Shown here piece by piece: positions 1-8,639 of a stretch of 64,000 nt of DNA. The translations under genes and the position numbers were made by a program. The DNA is from Nocardioides anomalus (GTDB taxonomy: Bacteria > Actinomycetota > Actinomycetes > Propionibacteriales > Nocardioidaceae). The stretch spans positions 2,666,001-2,730,000 of the forward strand of contig NZ_CP049257.1 of assembly GCF_011046535.1 (NCBI RefSeq). Direction: 5' to 3'. Positions within the stretch are counted from its first letter, which is position 1, and every line of letters starts with the position of its first letter. Under the pieces are notes generated by a model. It had not been told where the DNA came from, searched no databases, and saw only the letters and a program-made list of their open reading frames with translations.

Positions 1-360
1 CGCGAACGGCGCCTCGAGGATCACCTCGGTGACCTCGTGGCCGGCCGCGACCAGGGCCGCGTGCGGTTCGGTGAACTGCGGGTGCACCACGACCGGGCGC
101 CGCCACCGCCGCCACCGCGCGACGAGCGTGAAGGCCTCGGCGGCGCCGGCGGTGGCCAGCACCTCGGCCGGCTCCCGGTCGTGGTGTCGAGCCAGCGCGG
201 CCTCGGCCCCGGTGGGGTCGGGGTAGGCGCTCGCGTCGTCCAGGCTGCGGCGCAGCGCGTCGTCGAGCCAGGCCGGCCGCGGGCCGTCGTGCACGTTGAC
301 CGCTAGGTCGAGGAGGCCGGCGCCGACCTCGCGGTCGCCGTGGTGGTGGAGGTCAACCAC
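1..360 (-). CDS. cobC: CobC-like threonine-phosphate decarboxylase / aminotransferase, N-terminal part
   Basis: The visible 120 residues begin with a GTG at 360 and run off the left edge. They read MVDLHHHGDREVGAG, then LAVNVHDGPRPAWL, SAYPDPTGAEAAL and VLATAGAAEAFTLV, the start of a fold-type I PLP enzyme of the HisC/CobC class. CobC-type enzymes decarboxylate L-threonine phosphate to the aminopropanol linker of cobalamin. The PLP lysine lies outside the window. The start overlaps the cobB stop by eight bases, so this is the last visible gene of the first riboswitch operon and is probably translationally coupled. A histidinol-phosphate aminotransferase paralogue is the main alternative; the operon context favours CobC. 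Confidence 0.75.
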   Translation of the reverse strand, partial: MVDLHHHGDREVGAGLLDLAVNVHDGPRPAWLDDALRRSLDDASAYPDPTGAEAALARHHDREPAEVLATAGAAEAFTLVARWRRWRRPVVVHPQFTEPHAALVAAGHEVTEVILEAPFA

Positions 361-1687
361 GGCCGGCGGCGGCCTCGGCGAACCGCTGGGCCATGACCGG
401 GTGGCCGGCCCAGTGGGTGTGGAGGTACGACGCGTGCAGGGTCGGTCCGGCGAAGCCGACGTCGCGTCCCTCGACCGTCCAAGCCGCGTGGGCGCCGCGC
501 TCCGGGGCCGTGTGGGTGCGGTGGAACTCGTGGCCTGTGGACAACTCACCCTTCCGGGACAGCAGGTTGTCGGTGGCCGCGGTCATCGTCGGATATCTCA
601 GCGTCAGCCGCTCGGTCATGGCCGCCGTCGCCTCGATCGAGCCCACCATGGGAGAGGAGTCCAGTGACCCGCACAAGTACAGCAACCCGGCGCACTCGGC
701 CACGGTCGGGACGCCGTCCGCGAGCGCCGCCGCGAGCTCGCGCCGGAGCACCACGTTGTCGGTGAGCTCGCGCGCGTGCACCTCGGGGAAGCCACCTCCG
801 AGGTAGATCGCCGCGGTGCCGTCGGGCAGGTGCGCGTCGACCATCGGGTCGAACGTCGCCACCTCGCACCCGGCCGCCCGGAGCAGCTCCTCCGTCTCGG
901 CGTACCGGAACGTGAACGCCCTGCCGCCGGCCACCGCGACCACGGGTCGCCCGGCCACCGGCTCAACCTCGGCCCGCGGGTCCCACGCGGTGCCGTCGAG
1001 GTCCGGCGCCGTGCTCGCCACCGCGAGGACGGCGTCCAGGTCGACGTGCTCGCCCACCGCGTCGGCCCAGGCCTCGACGACCTCGACCGCGCCGTCCCGC
1101 TCCGCCGCCGGCACCAGCCCCAGGTGCCGCGACGGGGTGGCCAGCGCGGCGGCGCGCGGGACGACGCCCAGGACCGGGAGCCGGACCGACTCGGCGACCT
1201 CGGCCGCGTGCCGGGGTGAGCCCGCGTTGTTGAGGACGACGCCGACGACGTCGACCCCGGCCTCGTAGGTCGCGAGCCCGTGCACGACGGCGCCGATGGT
1301 GCGCGAGGCGCGGGAGATGTCGACGACCAGCACCACCGGGCTCGACGTCGCCCGCGCGACGTGCGCGGTGGAGGCGAAGCCGGCGTGGCCGACGCGCCCG
1401 TCGTAGAGGCCCATGACACCCTCGACGACCGCGAGGTCCGCGCGGCGCGCGCCGTGCAGGAGCAGCGGCACCAGCCGCTCCTCCCCCACCAGGTGCGGGT
1501 CGAGGTTGCGGCCCGGTCGCCCGGTGGCGACCGCGTGGTAGCCGGGGTCGATGTAGTCCGGCCCGACCTTGTGGCCGCTGACCACGGTGCCGCGGCGGCG
1601 CAGCGCCGCCATCAGTCCGGTGGCGACCGTGGTCTTGCCCTGCCCGGTCCCGGGTGCGGCGACGACCAGGCGCGGCAGGCTCACCAC
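353..1687 (-). CDS. cobB: cobyrinate / hydrogenobyrinate a,c-diamide synthase
   Basis: The 444-residue protein amidates the a and c side chains of the corrin ring using glutamine and ATP. The N-terminal DethioB-synthetase-like ATPase shows the P-loop APGTGQGKTTVATG at about residues 11-24 and DYIDPGYHAVATGRPGRNLD after it. The C-terminal class I glutamine amidotransferase domain has the nucleophile context VAECAGLLYLCG and the catalytic histidine context GHEFHRTH. The length matches CobB/CbiA. The GTG at 1687 lies four bases after the cobO stop; a second GTG one codon in is also possible. It is the third gene of the operon led by the riboswitch at 4424-4543. Confidence 0.95.
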   Translation of the reverse strand: MVSLPRLVVAAPGTGQGKTTVATGLMAALRRRGTVVSGHKVGPDYIDPGYHAVATGRPGRNLDPHLVGEERLVPLLLHGARRADLAVVEGVMGLYDGRVGHAGFASTAHVARATSSPVVLVVDISRASRTIGAVVHGLATYEAGVDVVGVVLNNAGSPRHAAEVAESVRLPVLGVVPRAAALATPSRHLGLVPAAERDGAVEVVEAWADAVGEHVDLDAVLAVASTAPDLDGTAWDPRAEVEPVAGRPVVAVAGGRAFTFRYAETEELLRAAGCEVATFDPMVDAHLPDGTAAIYLGGGFPEVHARELTDNVVLRRELAAALADGVPTVAECAGLLYLCGSLDSSPMVGSIEATAAMTERLTLRYPTMTAATDNLLSRKGELSTGHEFHRTHTAPERGAHAAWTVEGRDVGFAGPTLHASYLHTHWAGHPVMAQRFAEAAAGRG

Positions 1688-1691
1688 GGCG

Positions 1692-2306
1692 CTACCACTC
1701 GATGCCTCGCTGACCCTTCTGGCCGCGGTCCATCTGGTGCTTGACCTTGGTCATCTCGGTGACGAGGTCGGCGACGTCGACGAGCCGTGGGTCGGCGCGG
1801 CGCCCGGTGACCACGACGTACTGGCGACCGGGGCGGTGCGCGAGCGTCTCCACGACGTCGTCGACGTCCACCCAGCCCCAGGCCATGGGGTAGGTGAACT
1901 CGTCGAGCACGTAGAGGTCGTGGGCCTCGGCGGCGAGCCGGCGCTTGACCTCGGCCCAGCCCTCGGCGGCCTCGGTGGCGTGGTCGGCCTCCTCGCCGGC
2001 CTTGCGCGACCACGACCAGCCGGCGCCCATCTTGTGCCACTCGACCGGGCCGCCCTCGCCGGTCTCGCGGTGCAGCTCGCCGAGGCGCTCGAGGACGGTC
2101 TGCTCGCCGATGCGCCACTTGGCGGACTTCACGAACTGGAACACGCCGATGTCCCAGCCCTGGTTCCAGGCGCGGATGGCCAGCCCGAAGGCGGCGGTCG
2201 ACTTCCCCTTGCCGTCGCCGGTGTGGACCATGAGCAGCGGCAGCTGGCGGCGCTGGGCCGTGGTGAGGCCGTCATCCGGCACGGCGACGGGTTGTCCCTG
2301 CGGCAC
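1692..2306 (-). CDS. cobO: corrinoid adenosyltransferase (CobO/BtuR type)
   Basis: The 204-residue protein transfers the 5'-deoxyadenosyl group of ATP to cob(I)yrinate a,c-diamide, giving the adenosylated corrinoid. The P-loop HTGDGKGKSTAAFGLAIRA lies near residues 28-46. The family segments GWDIGVFQFVKSAKWRIGE and YVLDEFTYPMAWGW (Walker B-like) and the C-terminal TEMTKVKHQMDRGQKGQRGIEW tail are all present. The GTG at 2306 is one base after the chelatase stop. Length and sequence are typical of CobO; PduO-type enzymes have a different fold. Confidence 0.96.
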   Translation of the reverse strand: MPQGQPVAVPDDGLTTAQRRQLPLLMVHTGDGKGKSTAAFGLAIRAWNQGWDIGVFQFVKSAKWRIGEQTVLERLGELHRETGEGGPVEWHKMGAGWSWSRKAGEEADHATEAAEGWAEVKRRLAAEAHDLYVLDEFTYPMAWGWVDVDDVVETLAHRPGRQYVVVTGRRADPRLVDVADLVTEMTKVKHQMDRGQKGQRGIEW

Positions 2307-2307
2307 C

Positions 2308-4386
2308 TCAGGCCACCCTCTCGTTCACGGCGGCGGTCAGGACCGAGGCGGTGACCTCCGCGACGGGGACGTGGTCGGCGCGCAGGTGGTCGGCGAGCAC
2401 GCGGGCCAGGCCGAGGCGGAAGGGGCCGTTCTCGCAGTCGACGACGAGCGTGGCGAGACCGGCGCGGGCCAGCCCCTCGGCGACCGCGCGGGAGCGGCCG
2501 ACCGGGTCGGCGCCAGCGGTGGCGCGGCCGTCGGTGACCAGGACGAGCAGCGGGCGGCGGCGCGGGTCGCGGACGCGCTCGAGCTCGACGACCCGGGCGG
2601 CCTCGAGGAGCCCCTCCGCGAGGGGCGTGCGGCCGCCGGCGGGCAGTGCGTCGAGGCGGCGGGCGGCGATGTCCACCGAGCGCGTGGGCGGGAGGACCAG
2701 TTCGGCCTCCTGCCCGCGGAAGGTCACGAGGCCGACCTTGTCGCGCCGCTGGTAGGCGTCGAGCAGCAGGCTGAGGATGGCCGTCTTGACCTGCTCCATC
2801 CGCCGCCGGGCGGCCATCGAGCCGGAGGCGTCGACGCAGAAGAGCACCAGGTTGGACTCGTGACCCTCCCGGTCGGCGACCCGCAGGTCCTGCGGCAGGA
2901 AGCGGAGCGGGCCGCCGGTCCGACCACGGGCGAGCTGGTGCGGCGCCGCGGTGCGCACGGTCTCGGTGACGTGCACCGGGCCGCGGGTGCCGGGGCGCGC
3001 GCCGATCCGCCGCCCGGTCTCGGTGACGGCTCGGCTGCGGCGTCCGGACTCCCCCGAGCCGACGCCGCGGACGGCGAAGAGCCGGGTGCGGTACGGCGCG
3101 CCGGCGGCCACCGTCGTCGTGGCGTCGTCCCCGGCGCCGAGCGGGGCGGGCGCGGGCGGCGCGGGCGGCGTGGGCTGCTCGGGCTGCTCGGTCGACGGGT
3201 CCTGGGCGGGTGCCGCCTGGGGATCGGCGGCGCCGTCGGCGGGCCCGTCGGCGGGCTCGGTCGGGTCGCTCCCGGACGCCGAGGGCTCCGGACCGGAGCC
3301 GTCGGCGGCCCCGGCGTCCTCGGCATCCGCGCCGGGCTCGCGGTCGGGCGTCGGCGGCTCGGGCTCGGGGTCGGGTTCGGGGTCGCCGAGCACCTGGTCG
3401 AGCAGCTCCTCGTCCAGCCCGGGGGCGTCGAAGGGGTTGCGGCGCCGGCGGTGCGGCAGGGCCAGCCGGGCCGCGGCCCGGATGTCCTCGCGGGTCACCG
3501 CGGTGCGGCCGTGCCAGGCCGCGTGGGCGGCGGCGGTGCGGGCGATGACCAGGTCGGCGCGCATGCCGTCGACGTCGAAGGCCGCGCAGACCTCGGCGAT
3601 CTTCAGCAGCGCGGCGTCGGAGAGGACCACGTCGCCGACCAGGGCCTGGGCGGCCTGGATGCGGTCGGTGAGAGTGCGCTCGGCGTCGGCGTACGACGCG
3701 GCGAACGCGTCGGGGTCGCGGTCGAAGGCCATCCGGCGGCGGACCACCTCGACCCGGGCGGCGGGGTCGCGGGGGGCGGCGACCTCGACGGTGAGCCCGA
3801 AGCGGTCCAGCAGCTGCGGTCGGAGCTCCCCCTCCTCCGGGTTCATGGTGCCGACGAGGACGAAGTGGGCGGCGTGCTCGACCGAGACGCCGTCGCGCTC
3901 CACCGTCGAGCGGCCCATGGCGGCGGCGTCGAGGAGCAGGTCGACGAGGTGGTCGTGGAGGAGGTTGACCTCGTCGACGTACAGGATCCCGCGGTGGGCG
4001 CGGGCGAGGAGCCCGGGCTCGTACTCCGCCCTGCCCTCCGACAGCGCGCGCTCCAGGTGCAGCGAGCCGAGCACCCGGTCCTCGGTGGCGCCGACGGGGA
4101 GCTCGACCAGGCGGACCGGGCGCGACTCGGTGGCGGCGTCGGCGGCGAAGGGCCCGTCCGGCGACAGCGGCGCCGGGTCGCGGGGATCGGAGGAGAACCG
4201 GTCGCCGGCGACCACCTCGATGGGCGGCAGCACCGAGGCGAGGGCGCGCACGATGGTGGACTTCGCGGTGCCCTTCTCGCCGCGGACGAGCACGCCGCCG
4301 ACGTCCGGCGAGATCGTGGTCAGCACCAGGGCGAGGGCCATGTCCTCGGACCCGACCACCGCAGAGAAGGGGTACTGCTTCGGCAC
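2308..4386 (-). CDS. cobaltochelatase AAA+/VWA subunit (ChlI-ChlD fusion)
   Basis: This 692-residue motor subunit is expected to work with a CobN-type large subunit, not seen here, to insert cobalt into hydrogenobyrinate a,c-diamide. The N-terminal AAA+ domain has Walker A GEKGTAKSTI near residues 36-45 and Walker B ILYVDEVNLL. A Pro/Asp/Glu-rich linker spans about residues 350-450. The C-terminal von Willebrand A domain carries the MIDAS pattern CVDASGSMAARRR and LVTDGRAT. Magnesium-chelatase I/D subunits share this layout, but the cobalamin operon and riboswitch argue for cobalt. The GTG start at 4386 follows GGGAG with a six-base gap. It is the first gene of the riboswitch operon. Confidence 0.9.
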   Translation of the reverse strand: MPKQYPFSAVVGSEDMALALVLTTISPDVGGVLVRGEKGTAKSTIVRALASVLPPIEVVAGDRFSSDPRDPAPLSPDGPFAADAATESRPVRLVELPVGATEDRVLGSLHLERALSEGRAEYEPGLLARAHRGILYVDEVNLLHDHLVDLLLDAAAMGRSTVERDGVSVEHAAHFVLVGTMNPEEGELRPQLLDRFGLTVEVAAPRDPAARVEVVRRRMAFDRDPDAFAASYADAERTLTDRIQAAQALVGDVVLSDAALLKIAEVCAAFDVDGMRADLVIARTAAAHAAWHGRTAVTREDIRAAARLALPHRRRRNPFDAPGLDEELLDQVLGDPEPDPEPEPPTPDREPGADAEDAGAADGSGPEPSASGSDPTEPADGPADGAADPQAAPAQDPSTEQPEQPTPPAPPAPAPLGAGDDATTTVAAGAPYRTRLFAVRGVGSGESGRRSRAVTETGRRIGARPGTRGPVHVTETVRTAAPHQLARGRTGGPLRFLPQDLRVADREGHESNLVLFCVDASGSMAARRRMEQVKTAILSLLLDAYQRRDKVGLVTFRGQEAELVLPPTRSVDIAARRLDALPAGGRTPLAEGLLEAARVVELERVRDPRRRPLLVLVTDGRATAGADPVGRSRAVAEGLARAGLATLVVDCENGPFRLGLARVLADHLRADHVPVAEVTASVLTAAVNERVA

Positions 4387-4423
4387 GTGAGGCTCCCGCT
4401 CGCTCGCCTTGGGGGTGAACCGC

Positions 4424-4543
4424 CCCGAGGCCGGTCTTCGGACTTCCAGGTCGGGTCGTGCGTCGCCTGGTCACCGCAGCGGGCCTGTGCCGGACTCTCA
4501 CCGGCTTCCCAGATTCTCCCCAAGCCTCGGGGCACCTCGGAGC
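4424..4543 (-). promoter_or_regulatory. cobalamin riboswitch upstream of the chelatase-cobO-cobB operon
   Basis: Read on the minus strand, the core motifs are GGGAAGCCGGTGAGAGTCC, then CAGGCCCGCTGCGGTGA (B12-box region), then AGTCCGAAGACCGG. CCGAGG near 4540 and CCTCGG at 4425-4430 can pair as the closing P1 stem. The remaining bases to the GTG at 4386 contain the GGGAG ribosome-binding site, so translational control is likely in the usual way: cobalamin binding hides the site and turns the operon down. The family assignment rests on these conserved segments; the expression mechanism is inferred. Confidence 0.92.
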
Positions 4544-4552
4544 TGCGCGCCA

Positions 4553-4561
4553 CGATAGCGT
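4553..4561. promoter_or_regulatory. overlapping divergent -10 boxes
   Basis: On the plus strand TAGCGT (4556-4561) lies eight bases before the cobL GTG at 4570. On the minus strand TATCGT (4558-4553) lies about ten bases before the start of the riboswitch aptamer. The two -10 boxes share the same few bases, so both promoters probably cannot be occupied together. The boxes are seen directly; no mapped start sites are available. Confidence 0.55.
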
Positions 4562-4569
4562 CACGCCCC

Positions 4570-5766
4570 GTGGTCGCCGCCCTGCCCTCTCGCGTGACGG
4601 TCGTCGGGGTGCCCGCCGACGGCTGGCCCGGGCTGGGCGACCCCGCGCGCGAGCTCGTCTCGCACGCGTCGGTCGTGCTCGGCTCGACCCGCCAGCTCGG
4701 ACTGCTCCCGGACGTGGCCGGTCAGGAGCGGGTGGCGTGGCCGAGCCCGTTCTCGCTCGCGCCGCTGGAGGCGTACGCCGACCGCGAGCTCGTCGTGCTG
4801 GCCTCCGGCGACCCCTACGTCTCGGGCATCGCCTCCACCCTGCTGCGCACGCTCGGACCCGACCGCCTCACGGTGGTGCCGACGGTGTCGTCGGTGTCGC
4901 TGGCCCGCGCGCGGATGCACTGGGACGACGCGGAGGTCGTGACTGTGGTCGGCCGCCGGCTCGAGGCCGTGCTGCGCCACCTGGCGCCCGGGCACCGGGT
5001 GCTGGTGCTGTCCTCCGACGAGCACACGCCGCAGGCCGTGGCCCGGCTGCTGGTGGAGGCCGACTACGGCGCCACGGTGATGACCGCCCTGGGCGACCTC
5101 GGCACCGACCTGGAGACGCGCAACGCCGCCACCGCGGCCGAGGGCGGTCCGATCGCCCCGCGGCTGCACGTGCTGGCCCTGGAGCTGCGCGGTCCGGCCA
5201 CCGGCCAGTGGACCGCGGGGCTGCCCGACGAGGCCTACGAGCACGACGGTCAGCTGACCAAGCGCGATCTGCGGGCCTCGGCGCTGGCCCGCCTCGCGCC
5301 GTACCCGGGCGCACTGCTGTGGGACGTCGGCGCCGGGGCCGGCTCGGTCGGCATCGAGTGGTTGCGCAGCCACCCCCTGGCCCGGGCGGTCGCCGTGGAG
5401 GCCGACGCGACGCGCGCGCAGCGGATCGGGCGCAACGCGGCCACGCTGGGCGTGCCGGGGCTGGAGGTCGTGACCGGCCGGGCGCCCGAGGCCCTCGAGG
5501 ACCTGCCGGACCCGGACGCCGTCTTCGTCGGCGGCGGCGCGACGGCACCCGGCGTCCTGGACACCTGCCGCGAGCGACTGCGGCCGGGCGGTCGGGTCGT
5601 GGTGCACGGCGTGACCCTGGAGACCGAGCGCCTGCTGCTCGAGCAGTACGCCGAGCACGGGGGCGAGCTGACCCGGCTGTCGGTCGAGCGCGCCGAGCCG
5701 CTGGCCGGGTTCACGGGCTGGACGCCGGCGCGGCCCGTGGTCCAGTGGGCGTGGAGCAGGCCGTGA
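4570..5766 (+). CDS. cobL: precorrin-6Y C5,15-methyltransferase (decarboxylating), CbiE-CbiT fusion
   Basis: The 398-residue bifunctional enzyme methylates C5 and C15 of precorrin-6B and decarboxylates the acetate side chain at C12, giving precorrin-8X. Residues 1 to about 200 are the CbiE tetrapyrrole methylase (RVTVVGVPADGWPGLG, LVVLASGDPYVSGIAS). The remainder is the CbiT Rossmann methyltransferase (LLWDVGAGAGSVGIEWLRS, VFVGGGATAPGVLDTC). The start at GTG 4570 fits a leaderless transcript from TAGCGT at 4556-4561; the frame stays open far upstream, but that part lies opposite the chelatase gene. The stop overlaps cobM by four bases. No riboswitch precedes this pair. Confidence 0.94.
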   Translation: MVAALPSRVTVVGVPADGWPGLGDPARELVSHASVVLGSTRQLGLLPDVAGQERVAWPSPFSLAPLEAYADRELVVLASGDPYVSGIASTLLRTLGPDRLTVVPTVSSVSLARARMHWDDAEVVTVVGRRLEAVLRHLAPGHRVLVLSSDEHTPQAVARLLVEADYGATVMTALGDLGTDLETRNAATAAEGGPIAPRLHVLALELRGPATGQWTAGLPDEAYEHDGQLTKRDLRASALARLAPYPGALLWDVGAGAGSVGIEWLRSHPLARAVAVEADATRAQRIGRNAATLGVPGLEVVTGRAPEALEDLPDPDAVFVGGGATAPGVLDTCRERLRPGGRVVVHGVTLETERLLLEQYAEHGGELTRLSVERAEPLAGFTGWTPARPVVQWAWSRP

Positions 5767-6515
5767 CCGTCCACTTCGTGGGGGCCGGGCCCGGGGCCGC
5801 CGACCTGCTCACGCTGCGCGCCGCGGCGATGCTGGCCCGGGCCGACGTGGTGCTCTACCCGGGCACCTACCTCGACGCCGAGGTCCTCGGCCACTGCCGC
5901 GCGGACGCCGAGCGCGTCGACACCCAGGGCCTCGACCTGGACGCGATCGTCGCGCACCTGGTAGCCGCACACGCGGCGGGCCGCGACGTGGTCCGCCTGA
6001 CCTCGGGCGACCCGTCGCTCTACTCCGCGGTGGCCGAGCAGACCCGGCGCCTCGACGCGGCCGGCGTGCCGTGGGACGTGACGCCCGGCGTGCCGGCGTA
6101 CGCCGCCGCGGCCGCTCTCGTCGGCCGGGAGCTGACCGTCCCCGAGGTCGCCCAGTCCGTGGTCCTCACCAGGACGCAGGCGCAGTCGACCGCGATGCCG
6201 CAGACCGAGTCGCTGGCCGCCTTCGCGGCGACCCGCGCCACCCTGGTGCTGCACTTGGCGATCACCCGCGTCCGTGAGCTCGCCGCCGAGCTGGTCGAGC
6301 ACCACGGCGCGGACTGCCCGGTCGTCGTCGTCTTCCGCGCCTCCCAGCCCGGCGAGCGGGTCCTGCACGGCACCCTGGCCGACATCGCCGACCAGGTCGA
6401 GGCGGCCGGCCTGCGCCAGGCCGCCGTCATCCTGGTCGGGCGGGCCCTGGCCCGCGACGACGTCAGCGCGGTGGAGTCACACCTCTACTCGTCCACACGC
6501 GTCCGGACCGACTGA
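5763..6515 (+). CDS. cobM: precorrin-4 C11-methyltransferase
   Basis: The 250-residue SAM-dependent tetrapyrrole methylase transfers a methyl group to C11 of precorrin-4. It starts VTVHFVGAGPGAADLLTLRA and contains YPGTYLDAEVL, RLTSGDPSLYSAV and TPGVPAYAAAAA, all typical of CobM/CbiF. GTG 5763 was chosen because GGAG at 5752-5755 sits seven bases upstream and it gives the GTGA overlap with cobL; GTG 5751 in the same frame is possible. The 3' end overlaps that of the oppositely oriented cobIJ gene by 53 bases. Confidence 0.94.
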   Translation: MTVHFVGAGPGAADLLTLRAAAMLARADVVLYPGTYLDAEVLGHCRADAERVDTQGLDLDAIVAHLVAAHAAGRDVVRLTSGDPSLYSAVAEQTRRLDAAGVPWDVTPGVPAYAAAAALVGRELTVPEVAQSVVLTRTQAQSTAMPQTESLAAFAATRATLVLHLAITRVRELAAELVEHHGADCPVVVVFRASQPGERVLHGTLADIADQVEAAGLRQAAVILVGRALARDDVSAVESHLYSSTRVRTD

Positions 6516-7974
6516 CGCTCGTCCCCGACGAGCCCACGATCAGCAGCGACGACATGTCGACGGTGTCGGCGTCCAGCTCCCCGAGCGTGGTGACCGTGAG
6601 CGACTCCTCGGCGCGCCCGACCGCGCGGCCGACCACGACGGGACGCTCCGCGGGCAGCACCTCGAGCAGCGTCTTCTGGGCCGCGACCAGCTGGTCGCGG
6701 CGCGACCGCGAGGCCGGGTTGTAGACCGCGAGGACCAGGTCGGCCTCGGCGATCGCGCGCAGGCGCCGCTCGATGACCGGCCACGGCTTGAGCCGGTCCG
6801 AGAGGCTCACCACCGCGAAGTCGCCGCCGACCGGCGCGCCGGCCCGGGCCGCGACCGCCTGCACGGCGCTCACGCCCGGCAGCACCCGCACGGCGACGCC
6901 GGCGTAGGCCGGGTCCTCGGCGGCCTCGAAGACCGCGGCCGCCATCCCGAACACGCCCGCGTCGCCGCCCGAGACGACCGCGATCCGCTCGCCGCGCAGG
7001 GCCAGGTCGAGGGCGAACCGGGCGCGGTCGAGCTCGACGGTGTTGCCCGACGCGTGCCGCTGCAGGCCGGGCCGCTGCGGCACGCGGTCGACGTACGGCG
7101 CGTAGCCGACCACGTGCGAGACCTCGGCCAGCGCCTCGGCCGCCTCGGGCGTGAGCCAGCCGTCCGGCCCCGGGCCGAGCCCGACCACCAGCAGCTCCGC
7201 GGCCGGCTCCGCGGCCGCGGTCGGTGCGGGGGCAGGGGCGCGGTGGGCGGTGTCGCCGGGCACCACGACCAGCGAGAAGTACGGCACCGTGTCCGGGTCC
7301 ACGTCGGCGACCGGCAGCCGGCGCTCGTCGGCCATCGAGGCGCGCTCGACGTACACCGCACCCTCCAGCCGGCCGGCGGCCTCGAGCGCGCGGCGCACGG
7401 CGGGGAAGGTGCGGCCGAGCTTCATGACCACCGCGCCCTGGGTGTCGGCCAGGCGTCGCGCGAGCTCCGGCTCGGGCAGCGTGCCGGGCAGGACGGTCAG
7501 CACATCGGTGTGGCGGACCAGCGGCGTGTGCGCGGTCGCCGTGGCCGCGGCGAAGGCCGGCACGCCCGGGACGACCTGGGTCTCGAACCTCTCGGCCAGC
7601 CGGTCGTGCATGGCCATCGGGGAGCCGTAGAACAGCGGGTCGCCCTCGGCCAGCAGCACGACGTGCCGCCCGGCCTCGAGGTGGGCGGCGAGCCGGTCGG
7701 CGCACGCGGCGTAGAAGTCGGCCATGGCGCCGTCGTACCCGCCGGGGTGCTCGGTCGTCCCCGTGGTGACGGGATAGCGCAGCTCCTCCTCCACCGTGCC
7801 CGGGCGGACCAGGTCGCCGGCGATCCGGCGGGCGTGGGAGGACTTGCGCACCCCTGCGTGGAAGGCGACGACGTCCGCCTCGCCGATGAGGCGGGCCGCC
7901 TTGAGCGTGACCAGCTCCGGGTCGCCCGGGCCGACACCCACGATCGAGAAGCGACCGGCCGACGACGCCGTCAT
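6463..7974 (-). CDS. cobIJ: fused precorrin-2 C20-methyltransferase / precorrin-3B C17-methyltransferase
   Basis: The 503-residue bifunctional enzyme joins two steps that are separate proteins in many bacteria. About residues 1-235 are CobI (GRFSIVGVGPGDPELVTLKA, LLAEGDPLFYGSPM, VVPGVPAFAAATA). About residues 255-503 are CobJ (ELLVVGLGPGPDGWLTPEA, VGYAPYVDRV, VSGGDAGVFGMA, VLPGVSAVQAVAARAGAP, LAVYNPASRSRRDQL). An Ala/Pro linker separates them. A CobIJ fusion is known in mycobacteria and other actinobacteria. The ATG at 7974 forms a TGATG overlap with cobH. It is the last gene of the second riboswitch operon. Confidence 0.95.
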   Translation of the reverse strand: MTASSAGRFSIVGVGPGDPELVTLKAARLIGEADVVAFHAGVRKSSHARRIAGDLVRPGTVEEELRYPVTTGTTEHPGGYDGAMADFYAACADRLAAHLEAGRHVVLLAEGDPLFYGSPMAMHDRLAERFETQVVPGVPAFAAATATAHTPLVRHTDVLTVLPGTLPEPELARRLADTQGAVVMKLGRTFPAVRRALEAAGRLEGAVYVERASMADERRLPVADVDPDTVPYFSLVVVPGDTAHRAPAPAPTAAAEPAAELLVVGLGPGPDGWLTPEAAEALAEVSHVVGYAPYVDRVPQRPGLQRHASGNTVELDRARFALDLALRGERIAVVSGGDAGVFGMAAAVFEAAEDPAYAGVAVRVLPGVSAVQAVAARAGAPVGGDFAVVSLSDRLKPWPVIERRLRAIAEADLVLAVYNPASRSRRDQLVAAQKTLLEVLPAERPVVVGRAVGRAEESLTVTTLGELDADTVDMSSLLIVGSSGTSVSRSGRVWTSRGVTPPR

Positions 7975-8639
7975 CACTCCACCTCCGAGGCCAGCGCGTT
8001 GACCGCGGACGACGTGATGGCGCTGCCACCGCGCCGGCCCCGCACGGTCACGAACGGCACGTCGATGCCGTGGTCCGCGGCGAACGACGCCAGCGCGTCC
8101 TTGGACTCCACCGCCCCCACGAAGCCGACGGGACACCCGATGATCGCGGCCGGCCGGGGCGCGCCCGCGACCAGCATCTCGAGCAGGTGGAACAGGGCGG
8201 TGGGCGCGTTGCCGATGGCCACCACCGCGCCGTCGAGCAGCGGCTCCCACAGCGACACCGCGGCCGCGGTGCGCGTGGTGCCCCAGGACCTGGCCAGCTC
8301 CGGCACCCGCTCGTCGCCGAGGAAGCAGTGCACCGCGTTGTCGGCCGGCAGGCGCCCGGCCGTGATGCCGACCGCCACCATCCGGGCGTCGCACAGGATC
8401 GGCGCCCCGAGGGCGAGGGCGGCGCGCGCCCGCGGGACGACGTCGGGGTGGACGACGAGGTCGTCGACCAGGTCGACCTGGCCGCTGCCGTGGACCATCC
8501 GCACCGCCAGCTGCTCGGCCGACGACGGGACGGCCGCGAGCTGGGCCTCACGCCGGATGGTGGCGAAGGACTCGACGTAGATCGACGGCCCGTCGGTCTG
8601 GTAGGCGTAGCGCCGCGGCGGCGGCTGCAGCGCGCTCAC
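7974..8639 (-). CDS. cobH: precorrin-8X methylmutase
   Basis: The 221-residue enzyme moves the methyl group from C11 to C12, producing hydrogenobyrinate. Family segments are present: DGPSIYVESFATIRREA, VVHPDVVPRARAAL, ILCDARMVAVGI, AIGNAPTALFHLLEML and IIGCPVGFVGAVESK. GTG 8639 gives a GTGA overlap with cobG and a normal family length. The same frame stays open upstream to 8867, but those residues are Arg/Ala-rich and lie opposite cobG, so they were not included. Confidence 0.95.
   Translation of the reverse strand: MSALQPPPRRYAYQTDGPSIYVESFATIRREAQLAAVPSSAEQLAVRMVHGSGQVDLVDDLVVHPDVVPRARAALALGAPILCDARMVAVGITAGRLPADNAVHCFLGDERVPELARSWGTTRTAAAVSLWEPLLDGAVVAIGNAPTALFHLLEMLVAGAPRPAAIIGCPVGFVGAVESKDALASFAADHGIDVPFVTVRGRRGGSAITSSAVNALASEVE

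Noticed and set aside
2129..4564. An 811-codon minus-strand frame overlapping the chelatase
   Set aside because: It is an out-of-frame Arg/Pro/Ala-rich shadow of the chelatase; the true frame shows Walker and MIDAS motifs.
1945..4569. A very long plus-strand open frame leading into cobL
   Set aside because: It lies opposite the well-supported cobO and chelatase genes, is Gly/Arg/Ala-rich and has no recognisable domain; cobL itself starts at 4570.
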